A stretch of DNA of 59,223 bases. Source: Akkermansiaceae bacterium. Its GTDB lineage: Bacteria > Verrucomicrobiota > Verrucomicrobiia > Verrucomicrobiales > Akkermansiaceae. Both the position numbers and the translations under genes were made by a program. This document shows positions 42,962-50,577 of this stretch, piece after piece. Numbering within the stretch: the first letter of the stretch is position 1; every line of letters starts with the position of its first letter. Below the pieces are notes generated by a model. It searched no databases, was not told the DNA's origin, and saw nothing but the letters and a program-made list of their open reading frames with translations. Location of the stretch: positions 1 through 59,223 of the forward strand of contig JAFLSS010000006.1 in NCBI GenBank assembly GCA_022510805.1, given 5' to 3'.

Positions 42962-42980
42962 GTATTGAGAAAGCCGGGGC

Positions 42981-43661
42981 TCACCAGCCCAGCAGGCAGC
43001 TGAGGACAAAGCGCAGGCGGTTCGGCTGCGGGGTGCGGATGATCTCTGCCCCCTGCGGCGCTTGGCGGCACAGCTTGGCCGCGGGATTCACCAGCACGGC
43101 GTGCCGGCAGATGGAGAGCATGGGCAGGTCGGCCGTGCTGTCGGTGTAGCCGGTGTGGGCGTGGGTGATGCCCACAGCCGCGAGGCGGGTGAGCTTGGCC
43201 GCGGCGCGGTTGTTGCCCGGGGCGGGGATGGCCGGCATGAGCGGCACGCGGCGCCCGGTGGGCACGGGGGTGGAGATGGTGCGCTCAAAGCCGAGCGCCT
43301 GCCCCACGAGCGGGGCCCACCAATCCGGCGAGGCGGAGCAGAGGATGGTGGTGTGGCCGGCGGCCTGGTGCGCGCGCAGGCGGGCGAGCACGGGCTCATA
43401 TACCGCGGGCAGCAGCTCTTGCTCGACAAAGGCGCGGCACTCTGCCTCCAGCACCTCGCGGCGCATGCCCCACGCGTAGATGAGAAAAAGACGCTTCATG
43501 CGCTCTAGGCTCAGCAGCTTCAGCCCACACAGCACCAAGCCCGGCAGCACCGGCAGCAGGTACAGCCGCCGCCACCCGTGCCGCCGCAGCACCCAGCGCG
43601 CAAAGCGCAGCTGAGAATCGCCGGCAAAGAGGGTGCCGTCCATGTCAAAAAGTATTGTCAT
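42981..43661 (-). CDS. HAD-IB phosphatase, phosphoserine-phosphatase-like
   Basis: A 226-residue HAD-IB hydrolase. Motif I 'LFDMDGTLFAGDS' has both catalytic Asp, motif II is 'TTILCSASPDWW' and motif IV 'GYTDSTADLPML'. A hydrophobic segment after motif I ('LYLLPVLPGLVLCGLKLL') is typical of the SerB-like subclass whose substrates are small phosphates or phospholipids. Last gene of the five-gene minus-strand group; its start overlaps the rhomboid 3' end by 17 bp. Confidence 0.85.
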   Translation of the reverse strand: MTILFDMDGTLFAGDSQLRFARWVLRRHGWRRLYLLPVLPGLVLCGLKLLSLERMKRLFLIYAWGMRREVLEAECRAFVEQELLPAVYEPVLARLRAHQAAGHTTILCSASPDWWAPLVGQALGFERTISTPVPTGRRVPLMPAIPAPGNNRAAAKLTRLAAVGITHAHTGYTDSTADLPMLSICRHAVLVNPAAKLCRQAPQGAEIIRTPQPNRLRFVLSCLLGW

Positions 43662-44406
43662 GCCAATCGCGGAAGGAGTGGCGCATGCGCCAGATGGTCA
43701 TGATGATGGCCGCCAGGATGATGCCCCCCAGGTGGCCGGCTTCGCCGCCGGCGTTGTTGCCGTTGGTCAGCACGGTGACCACGGCAAAGGCGAGGATGAG
43801 CAGGGCAAAGGTGCGCATGGTGAGGGTGACGGGAGGGATGAGCAGCGTGATGCGCATGTAGGGGTACATGTATGCCACCGCCACAAGCACACCGAAGATG
43901 CCGGCGCTGGCGCCCACCATGGGGACGAGCTGCCAGAACTCCAGACCCGGGGTGCCGGTGTAGGTGGCCAGCGCGTTGGTGGTGTAGGCAAGCTGCACCG
44001 GGTCGACCGAGCTGTAGAAGAAACCCAGCCCTGCCAGCAGGGAGGAGAAGAGCGCACCCGCCACACCGCACGCCAGGTAGAAGACCAGGTAGCGCTTGGG
44101 CCCGAATCGCTCCTCAACCAAGGGGCCGAATTGGTAGAGCACCCACATGTTGAAGAGAATGTGGATGACGCCGGCGTGCAGGAATTGGTAGCTGATGAGC
44201 CGCCAGAGCTCGCCCTCCATGAAGCAGGTGTACCACGAGTACGCGCCGCGGATGAACAACACGCTTTCTGTCTCGGCGGCCCTGCTGTAGGGGATGCCGA
44301 AGATGGCCGGCATGGAGGGGAGGACGGCGCCGAGCAGGAAGACGGCTACATTGGAGAGGATCAGCCCTTGGGTGATGCTGAGGCTGCGGGTTGGAAGCTG
44401 GCTCAT
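43645..44406 (-). CDS. Rhomboid-family intramembrane serine protease
   Basis: A 253-residue protein with about six membrane helices. The catalytic Ser lies in 'VGASAGIFGVLVAVAY' and the catalytic His in 'GGEAGHLGGIILAA'; the TM2 motif 'FLHAGVIHILFNMWVLYQFG' fits the GlpG-type fold. It probably cleaves membrane-protein substrates. Start set at 44406 ('MSQLPTRS'). It lies 34 nt after the DtxR-like gene. Confidence 0.9.
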   Translation of the reverse strand: MSQLPTRSLSITQGLILSNVAVFLLGAVLPSMPAIFGIPYSRAAETESVLFIRGAYSWYTCFMEGELWRLISYQFLHAGVIHILFNMWVLYQFGPLVEERFGPKRYLVFYLACGVAGALFSSLLAGLGFFYSSVDPVQLAYTTNALATYTGTPGLEFWQLVPMVGASAGIFGVLVAVAYMYPYMRITLLIPPVTLTMRTFALLILAFAVVTVLTNGNNAGGEAGHLGGIILAAIIMTIWRMRHSFRDWHDNTF

Positions 44407-44440
44407 AATGATCGGGGGGAAAAGAGGCTGTGGGGGAGGA

Positions 44441-44833
44441 TCAGGTGGTGGGCGGGTCAGGGAGGCGCTCGCTGATGGTGCGGATGTCTTCCGGGCTGAG
44501 GATGTGCTCCAGCAGGCAGGCGGTCTCATTGGCCTTTTCGCGGCTCAGGCCGGCTACCTCGTGCATGAAGCGGCGCAGAATGCGGTGGGAGCGGATGACT
44601 TTCTCGGCGTAGTCCTCGCCTTTTGGGGTGAGCTCGATGGGGGCGTACTGCCGGTAGACCACCAGCCCCATGTCTGCTAGGTGGCGCACCGCAGCGGTGA
44701 CGCTGGGTTTTTTCACATTGAGCCGCTGGGCGATGTCGTTGACGCGTGCCGCGCCGCGCTCCTGGCAGAGCAGGCCGATGGCCTCCAGGTAATCCTCCGC
44801 GCTGCGTGTCAGTTTGAGCTCATCCGGGTTCAT
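44441..44833 (-). CDS. DtxR/MntR-family metal-dependent repressor, short form
   Basis: A 130-residue protein with an N-terminal winged helix ('TRSAEDYLEAIGLLCQERG', 'VNDIAQRLNVKKPSVTAAVR', 'LADMGLVVYRQYAPIELTPK') and a dimer/metal domain ('RSHRILRRFMHEVAGLSREK', 'NETACLLEHILSPED'). The length suits the MntR-like class without an SH3/FeoA domain. It should sense Mn or Fe. Its start overlaps the end of the rRNA methyltransferase gene by 4 nt. Confidence 0.88.
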   Translation of the reverse strand: MNPDELKLTRSAEDYLEAIGLLCQERGAARVNDIAQRLNVKKPSVTAAVRHLADMGLVVYRQYAPIELTPKGEDYAEKVIRSHRILRRFMHEVAGLSREKANETACLLEHILSPEDIRTISERLPDPPTT

Positions 44834-46050
44834 GATTGTTTGTCTAGGGTGGTCACGCACTCGAGGTGCTTGGTTTGCGGGAAGAGGTCGAACGGCTGCA
44901 CGGAGCTGATGCTGTAGCCGGCGGCGGCGAAGGCGACGAGATCGCGCACGTGGGTGGCGGGGTTGCAGGAGACATAGACAACGCGCCGCGGGACGAAGTT
45001 GAAAAGCTGGCGCAGAAAGACGCCATCACAGCCCTTGCGCGGCGGGTCGATGACGATGGTGGTCTCAGCCGCCGGGAAGCTGACCTGCTCGAAGATGGCC
45101 TCCGCGCTGGCCGCGAGGAATTGCGCGTGGCGGATGCCGTTGGCCTCAGCATTGGCGCGCGCCCAGTCGGCGCTGGATTCGCTGACTTCTACGCCCAGCA
45201 CTTGCTCGAAATGCTTGGCGAGGCTGAGGGCAAACAAGCCGCTGCCGCAGTAGGCATCCACCAAGTAGCGCGAGCCGCCGGCCACAGCCTGCTGCGCCAC
45301 ATAGTCAGTGAAGGTCGGCAGGATGGACGGGTTGTTTTGGAAGAAGTCCCCGGCGAGGAAATGGAAGCGGAGATCCCCCACTTGCTCGCAGCAAACGGCG
45401 TGCGGGTTTGTGAGCACGCAGTCCTCGCTCACGCGCATCAGGAGGGTGGCGCCGCGCTTGTATGCCCCGGCGGCTTGCTGCACCTGCCGGCGCAGGGCGG
45501 GCAGCGCCTCGTTGATGGGCTCCATGGCAATGGGGCATTGCTTCACATCGCACACCTCGCTGCGGCTGCCCGTGCGCAGGAAGCCGATGTTGCCCATCTT
45601 GGCGTCCTTGGGCTTGTGAAAGTGCGGGGTGATTTTGGAGCGGTAGGCATAGAGCCGGGGGGAGGGGATGGCGGGATTCACCGGCTGGTCGAGCCCGGCT
45701 TGCAGGCGCAGCAGGTCGGCCACCTGGGCTGTTTTCCACGCCAGTTGTGCCTCATAGCGCAGGTGCTGGTACTGGCAGCCGCCGCAGTAGCCAAAGGCGG
45801 GGCAGAGCGGCTCTGTGCGGTCGGCAGAGGGGGTGAGCACGCTCACCAGATCCGCATAGGAGCAGTTCTTGTCATTGCGGTAAATGCGGGCTCTCACGCG
45901 CTCGCCCGGCAGGGTGAACGGCACAAACACGACCCACCCGTCCACGCGCCCTACGCCATCCCCCTGGTTGGTGAGGGAGTCGATGTCGAGCTCGAGTTCT
46001 TGATGATACGCAAAGGGGTGGGGAACAAAGCGGCGCGGTGGTGTGTCCAT
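44830..46050 (-). CDS. 23S rRNA (uracil-5-)-methyltransferase, RlmD/TrmA family
   Basis: The 406-residue enzyme makes 5-methyluridine in rRNA or tRNA. It has an N-terminal TRAM-like domain ('DIDSLTNQGDGVGRVDGWVV'), an iron-sulfur motif ('CPAFGYCGGCQYQH'), the AdoMet loop 'LVDAYCGSGLFALSLAKH', 'TTIVIDPPRKGCDGVFLRQL' and the catalytic Cys in 'VVYVSCNPATHVRDL'. RlmD, RlmCD or TrmA cannot be separated by eye. An ATG at 46122 would overlap the upstream gene, so 46050 is used. Confidence 0.92.
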   Translation of the reverse strand: MDTPPRRFVPHPFAYHQELELDIDSLTNQGDGVGRVDGWVVFVPFTLPGERVRARIYRNDKNCSYADLVSVLTPSADRTEPLCPAFGYCGGCQYQHLRYEAQLAWKTAQVADLLRLQAGLDQPVNPAIPSPRLYAYRSKITPHFHKPKDAKMGNIGFLRTGSRSEVCDVKQCPIAMEPINEALPALRRQVQQAAGAYKRGATLLMRVSEDCVLTNPHAVCCEQVGDLRFHFLAGDFFQNNPSILPTFTDYVAQQAVAGGSRYLVDAYCGSGLFALSLAKHFEQVLGVEVSESSADWARANAEANGIRHAQFLAASAEAIFEQVSFPAAETTIVIDPPRKGCDGVFLRQLFNFVPRRVVYVSCNPATHVRDLVAFAAAGYSISSVQPFDLFPQTKHLECVTTLDKQS

Positions 46051-46084
46051 AGGTGCGGGGCTGGGGGGAGAAAGCAAGGGGAAA

Positions 46085-46747
46085 TCAGAGCGGAGAGGAG
46101 GATGAGGTGTGGATCTTCCCATCCATATCCATCGGCAGGGTTTTGGGGAGGCTCAGGTCACGCAGGCCATGCTGGCGCGCGGCGCCTTGATCCACCGCCG
46201 GGGGATATGGTGTCCGCATGGGCGTAGGGGGGGAGTAGGGTGTGCCTGTGGCGTGAGCCGGCGGTGTGTAGGGCTTTGCGCCTGCGGTTTTGCGCGCGGT
46301 GCCCGCAGCCGGGGAAGAGGCGGGGGTGTTCTTGGCCGGGGTGCGGCGTTCCTCCTGCATCTGGGCCTGCAGCATCTGGATGGCTGCGGCTTGTTGCGCG
46401 GGGGAGGGGCGGGGATTGCCCTGCCGGCGCGGCGGCTCCTTGTCCGCAGCGGGCTCCTGCTTCACCTCTTTGTCAGCATCCTGAGCGGCAAGAAACGACG
46501 CGGGCTTGTCCTCCGGGAGCGTGGAGAAGCTCCCTGCCTGCGGGTCTTCACCGGGAGGGGTGTTGAGCTGTTCGATTTCTTGGTGAATATCCATCATCAC
46601 CTCATCCTCCGGCGCGTCTTTGGACGGTCCGGCCTGGCTGACTTGTGTCTGCACCTCGAAGCTGGGCAGGCCGAGCCATGCGCACGAGGGCAGCACGAGC
46701 GCACAACAAACAAACAGTCCTGAGGCAAGACGTTTCACTCTCGCCAT
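46085..46747 (-). CDS. Proline-rich lipoprotein
   Basis: A 220-residue protein with a lipoprotein signal peptide (lipobox 'LVLPSC') and a low-complexity, Pro/Ala/Gln-rich mature part containing a likely helix ('PAQQAAAIQMLQAQMQEERR'). No enzymatic motif. First gene of a group continuing with the rRNA methyltransferase (34 nt), DtxR-like regulator, rhomboid and HAD phosphatase. Could be an envelope spacer. Confidence 0.65.
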   Translation of the reverse strand: MARVKRLASGLFVCCALVLPSCAWLGLPSFEVQTQVSQAGPSKDAPEDEVMMDIHQEIEQLNTPPGEDPQAGSFSTLPEDKPASFLAAQDADKEVKQEPAADKEPPRRQGNPRPSPAQQAAAIQMLQAQMQEERRTPAKNTPASSPAAGTARKTAGAKPYTPPAHATGTPYSPPTPMRTPYPPAVDQGAARQHGLRDLSLPKTLPMDMDGKIHTSSSSPL

Positions 46748-46984
46748 GGTATCACGCGCCCACCGGCGAAGCAAGCCTTAAATGCCTCCCGCGCGCGCGA
46801 AAGTGCGCAGCCGGCGCCGGAGTGGCCCCCCGGGGGGATGGGTGGCGCGCTGCATGCTCTCCTCCCCTCTGCCGAATTGCCGGCGGCGAGTCAGCCGCAC
46901 TACCCCGCAGGAGAAAAAACTGTAAGTTATTGAACCCGGCGTGGGGAGGGGGAGTCAACCTATGCGAGTTTTCCCCATTTTGCC

Positions 46985-47278
46985 ATGAAAAATCGAAATA
47001 TCACACGCTACACATACGAAAACACAGATTTTCAAGGATGGAGAGTCAGTATACAGCGCTGCGGGCGCATCATCACACGCTATTTTTCAGATCTGCAATA
47101 TGGCTCAGAAGAAGAGTCATATAGGCATGCCGTAGATTACCGGGATGAGGTGTTTGAGCAGATGGCGAAGCACCGCCACGACCTGCCGGAATTCATGGAT
47201 GCCGAGCTGGCGCACCTGCAGGACCTGCTCCGGCAGAAAGAGAGCGGCTCTACCGCTTCTTATCGGCGGCAGGGTTGA
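46985..47278 (+). CDS. Small AP2-like DNA-binding candidate
   Basis: A 97-residue protein. 'GWRVSIQRCGRIITRYFSD' followed by 'YGSEEESYRHAVDYRDEV' resembles an AP2/ERF-type three-stranded sheet plus helix, as in homing-endonuclease and plant DNA-binding domains. The rest is a charged helix. AT-rich compared with neighbours. The last 29 bp overlap the convergent gene. The family call is from pattern only. Confidence 0.6.
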   Translation: MKNRNITRYTYENTDFQGWRVSIQRCGRIITRYFSDLQYGSEEESYRHAVDYRDEVFEQMAKHRHDLPEFMDAELAHLQDLLRQKESGSTASYRRQG

Positions 47279-47645
47279 AGGCTTTCTCCAGCAGCTTGGA
47301 TAACGCTGCGCAGTGGTAGCACTTGGCCTTCTCCAGCCGCTGCAACTGCACAAAAAGCAGCTCTATTTCCTCAATGAGCGGCTGCTTGAGATCCGGCGTA
47401 TTGTCGATGTAGCGCCAGAGCTCCTTCTCGCCGATTTCTCCATTGAGCGCGGCAAGCTTGCTGAGCACCTGCCCCAGGGGCTCCACAGCGGCGGCAGCCG
47501 AGGTGGCATCACTGATGCCTGTGAGAATCTGCACTTCCTCGCGCAGGCCACCGGCTATCTGCTCATAAGCTTCTTGCTCAGAGAGCGCCCCCGCGAGGGG
47601 CGCCGCGCAGAGCATCAGTCCTATCATCATGGAAAGCAGCCTCAT
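47250..47645 (-). CDS. Small secreted helical protein
   Basis: A 131-residue protein with a signal peptide ('MRLLSMMIGLMLCAAPLAGA') and a mostly helical mature part ending 'KCYHCAALSKLLEKAF', with one CxxC pair. Function unknown. The start at 47645 gives the clean signal peptide; an ATG at 47720 is an alternative. It is divergent from pyrH. Confidence 0.6.
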   Translation of the reverse strand: MRLLSMMIGLMLCAAPLAGALSEQEAYEQIAGGLREEVQILTGISDATSAAAAVEPLGQVLSKLAALNGEIGEKELWRYIDNTPDLKQPLIEEIELLFVQLQRLEKAKCYHCAALSKLLEKAFNPAADKKR

Positions 47646-47764
47646 GCCCTGCATTTTAGTAGGGCTGAGGCGTGGAGTCAACTGCCAAATTAACTCGCTG
47701 CCATATTTTAGGCTCGCCATGGCGAAGATAATGTGGCATACTCACAGGAAATCAAGCATCTTTC

Positions 47765-48496
47765 ATGAGCGGAGAAGCCACTGTACCCTACAAAAGAATC
47801 CTGCTGAAGCTGAGTGGGGAGGCCTTGCGCGCCCCGGGCAGCAAGGATAATATTTCCCCGGAGATTGTCGCGCGCATTGCGCGCGAGATCGCTGAGGCGC
47901 AGCAAAAAGCGAACCTGCAAATTGCCGTCGTAGTGGGCGGGGGTAACATCTGGCGCGGTGCCAAAGCCAGCGTGCGCGGGATGGACCGCCCCACGGCTGA
48001 TTATGTGGGCATGCTCGCCACGGTGATGAATGCTCTCTCCATCTGCTCTGCTGTAGAGGAAGCCGGCGTGCCCTGCCATGTGATGAGCGCCATCGAGATG
48101 AAAAACGTGGCTGAGCCCTATGTGCGCAACATCGCGCGCAAAATGCTGCGCAAGGGGCAGGTGGTCGTCTTTGCCGCCGGCACGGGTAACCCGTTTTTCA
48201 GCACTGACACCGCGGCTGCGCTGCGCGCCTGTGAGGTGAATGCCGAGGTGGTGATGAAAGCCACCTCTGTGGATGGTGTGTATACGGCTGACCCCAAGGT
48301 GGACCCCACGGCGACGCGCTTTGATGCGATCTCCTATGAGGAGTGCATTGCGCGTGAGCTGAAGGTGATGGACCAGACGGCATTCACCCTCTGCAAGGAC
48401 AACCGCAAGCCCATCATGGTGTTTGATATGCACAAGCCGGGCAATATCACCCGCGCACTCATGGGTGAGCGCATCGGCACCATCATCAGCCTCTGA
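47765..48496 (+). CDS. pyrH: UMP kinase
   Basis: PyrH phosphorylates UMP to UDP. The 243-residue protein begins 'YKRILLKLSGEALRAPGS' and has 'VVVGGGNIWRGAKASV', 'MDRPTADYVGMLATVMNAL', 'VFAAGTGNPFFSTDTAA' and 'TVPD'-type end sequences of the amino-acid-kinase fold. It leads a pyrH-frr-bactofilin operon. Confidence 0.97.
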   Translation: MSGEATVPYKRILLKLSGEALRAPGSKDNISPEIVARIAREIAEAQQKANLQIAVVVGGGNIWRGAKASVRGMDRPTADYVGMLATVMNALSICSAVEEAGVPCHVMSAIEMKNVAEPYVRNIARKMLRKGQVVVFAAGTGNPFFSTDTAAALRACEVNAEVVMKATSVDGVYTADPKVDPTATRFDAISYEECIARELKVMDQTAFTLCKDNRKPIMVFDMHKPGNITRALMGERIGTIISL

Positions 48497-48545
48497 CCCC
48501 TCTCTCTCCTTTTTCTCTAACCCTCAACCCCCTCACATAACCACA

Positions 48546-49112
48546 ATGGACGAAGAAACTCTCCTCCTGGAAACCGAAGCCTCCATGGAAGAAGCTCTGA
48601 ACCACATGAACACCGACTTCGGCGGTGTGCGCACGGGCAAGGCCTCTCCCTCTCTGGTGGATAATATGGATATTTTCGTGGCCTCATACGGCACGAGCAT
48701 GAAGCTCAAGGCGATCGCCGTCGTCTCCACGCCGGATGCCCGCTCCATCCTCATCCAGCCGTTTGATCCCAGCACGCTCAATGACATCAAGAAGGCCATC
48801 TCTGAGAGCCGCCTGAACATCACCCCCGTCATTGACGCCCGCTCGGTGCGCCTCCCCATCCCTGAGCTCTCCGGCGAGCGCCGCAAGGAGCTGGTGAAGT
48901 ATGTCAAGAGCATCGCGGAGGATACGCGTGTGCGCGTGCGCGCTGCCCGCAAAAGCGGCATGGACGGCGCCAAAAAGCTCAAGGCGGACAATGTGCTCAC
49001 CGAGGACGGCCTGCGCTTGGCTGAGGACAAGGTGCAAAAGCTTACCGACAAGTACGTGAAAAAGATTGACGAACTTGTAGAGGCTAAGGAAAAAGAAATT
49101 ATGACAGTTTAA
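48546..49112 (+). CDS. frr: Ribosome recycling factor
   Basis: RRF splits the post-termination ribosome with EF-G. The 188-residue protein has 'FGGVRTGKASPSLVDNMDIF', 'TPDARSILIQPFDPSTL', 'RLPIPELSGERRKELVKYV' and the C-terminal helix 'IDELVEAKEKEIMTV'. The start at 48546 follows pyrH by 49 nt and has no Shine-Dalgarno, so translation may depend on coupling or A/U richness. Confidence 0.97.
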   Translation: MDEETLLLETEASMEEALNHMNTDFGGVRTGKASPSLVDNMDIFVASYGTSMKLKAIAVVSTPDARSILIQPFDPSTLNDIKKAISESRLNITPVIDARSVRLPIPELSGERRKELVKYVKSIAEDTRVRVRAARKSGMDGAKKLKADNVLTEDGLRLAEDKVQKLTDKYVKKIDELVEAKEKEIMTV

Positions 49113-49125
49113 CCTACTTACGACA

Positions 49126-49449
49126 ATGAGCATCCCTTCGAATACGAACGTGTTGGCTGCCGGCATCGAGATCGTCGGCTCCATTTATTTCCAGAATGAT
49201 ATGCACATCGACGGCAAGGTCGATGGCAATATCCAGTCGGATTCCGGCAAGGTGACCATCGGCGAGCAGGCCAACATCAAAGGCGATATCAACGCCGGTG
49301 TGGTGCATGTGTATGGCCATGTGGTCGGCAAGGTGACCAGCGAGCGCTGCCACCTGAGCAAAGACTCTGTGGTCACCGGCGATATCAAGACCGGCGTGCT
49401 CTCCATGGATGAGGGCGCCCGCCTCTCCGGCCTGGCCGAGATTGGTTGA
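49126..49449 (+). CDS. Bactofilin
   Basis: A 107-residue polymer-forming protein of the bactofilin (CcmA) family, which makes beta-helical filaments involved in cell shape. Repeated beta strands are visible: 'DMHIDGKVDGNIQSDSGKV', 'GDINAGVVHVYGHVVGKV', 'VTGDIKTGVLSMDEGARL'. It starts 13 nt after frr and shares the operon. Confidence 0.9.
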   Translation: MSIPSNTNVLAAGIEIVGSIYFQNDMHIDGKVDGNIQSDSGKVTIGEQANIKGDINAGVVHVYGHVVGKVTSERCHLSKDSVVTGDIKTGVLSMDEGARLSGLAEIG

Positions 49450-49483
49450 TGCCCGCGCCCGGCGCGGCAAGCTGCCGATTATG

Positions 49484-49517
49484 AAAAAGGGAAGCAGGTT
49501 CTCCTGCTTCCCTTTTT
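49484..49517 (+). terminator. Terminator after the pyrH-frr-bactofilin operon
   Basis: A 10-bp stem (gggaagcagg/cctgcttccc) with a ttct loop, flanked by five A and five T. It is a strong intrinsic terminator. Confidence 0.88.
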
Positions 49518-49558
49518 GTCGGTTGGGGGAGGCGGGGCGCTTGGCCGGCGCCCGGGAA

Positions 49559-50554
49559 TCAGCGGCGGCAGTGGGCGGCCGCTGAGACAGATGCCGTGTT
49601 GGGGAGGATGAATTTGTGCAGCTCGACACAGGCTTCTGCGGCTCCCCACTCCTGCACGCAATGGGCGGCAAGCTTGTGTGCCAGCGTTTCCAGCAGGCAG
49701 GTGGGCTCTGCCTGCGCGAGGGCGATGAGCCGCTGCGAGAGTGCATCGTAATCAATGGTGCGTGAGAGCTCCTCCTGCATGTCGCCAAAGGATGCCGGCG
49801 GGGTGATGCGGATAGTCGCCTCCACGCGCTGCGGCGTGGCGCGCTCCTCCTCCGGCACGCCCAGGCAGCACTCAAAGCTGAGGCGGTGCAGGCAGAGGCT
49901 ATCCCTCGGCGGCAGGGGGGCGGGCGCCGGGGTGCAGCGCTGCATGAGCTGCCGGAGCATGCCCAAGTGCGGCACCACGAGATCCGGCGCTGCCTCGTGC
50001 AGCTGGGCGGCGTTGTTGTAGCCGGTGAGCACGCCGATGCCCAACACTCCGGCGGCATGGGCGGCGTGCATATCATGCTGCATATCGCCAATAAAAGCTG
50101 TCTCTTCAGCCCGCAGGCCGTGCTGCTGCAGGAGGCGGTGGATATGGGCCTCTTTGTTGAGGATGCCAGTGTGGATGCCCTCGAAGAAGTCGTAGAGTCC
50201 CAGCTCTTGCGCTTGGGAGATGAAGGCTTTGGAGTCCATGCTGCTCAGGATAAAGCAGCGGATGCCGCAGGCGCGGCAGTACTCCAGAAACTCGCGGGCA
50301 TGCGGCAGCACTGTCACGCGGCTTTGCGGCTTGTCCAGCACGCGCCGGTAGTGGGCTTCGATCTCCTCAAGCGGGACACCGGGTGTTTTCCACGCGTAGT
50401 AGGCCGGGTAGGGCAGTTGAAACTCCGCGCGGAAGCTCGCGGTGTCCAGCGGCGGCAGGCCATAGTGTGTCAGCACATAGTTGGTGCACTCGATGGTGAG
50501 GGTCAGGTCATCACACAGGGTGCCGGACCAGTCAAAAAGAATATTGCGGAACAT
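49559..50554 (-). CDS. HAD-family hydrolase fused to dihydroneopterin aldolase (FolB)
   Basis: The 331-residue protein has two parts. Residues 1-205 are a Gph-like HAD domain: motif I 'LFDWSGTLCDD', motif II 'FILSSMDSKAF', motif III Lys in 'GILNKEAH', motif IV 'FIGDMQHDMHAAHAAG'. Position D+2 of motif I is Ser instead of Asp, so full phosphatase chemistry is uncertain. Residues about 215-331 are a FolB domain: 'GVPEEERATPQ', 'TIDYDALSQRLI', 'CLLETLAHKLA' and 'CVELHKF'. The catalytic Glu, Tyr and Lys are all present. FolB converts 7,8-dihydroneopterin to 6-hydroxymethyl-dihydropterin. A HAD domain on the same chain could remove phosphate from dihydroneopterin phosphate, which is inference. Third gene of the nadB operon, 23 nt after the barrel protein gene. 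Confidence 0.88.
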   Translation of the reverse strand: MFRNILFDWSGTLCDDLTLTIECTNYVLTHYGLPPLDTASFRAEFQLPYPAYYAWKTPGVPLEEIEAHYRRVLDKPQSRVTVLPHAREFLEYCRACGIRCFILSSMDSKAFISQAQELGLYDFFEGIHTGILNKEAHIHRLLQQHGLRAEETAFIGDMQHDMHAAHAAGVLGIGVLTGYNNAAQLHEAAPDLVVPHLGMLRQLMQRCTPAPAPLPPRDSLCLHRLSFECCLGVPEEERATPQRVEATIRITPPASFGDMQEELSRTIDYDALSQRLIALAQAEPTCLLETLAHKLAAHCVQEWGAAEACVELHKFILPNTASVSAAAHCRR

Positions 50555-50577
50555 GGGGGGGAGATGAGGGGGCGGGG

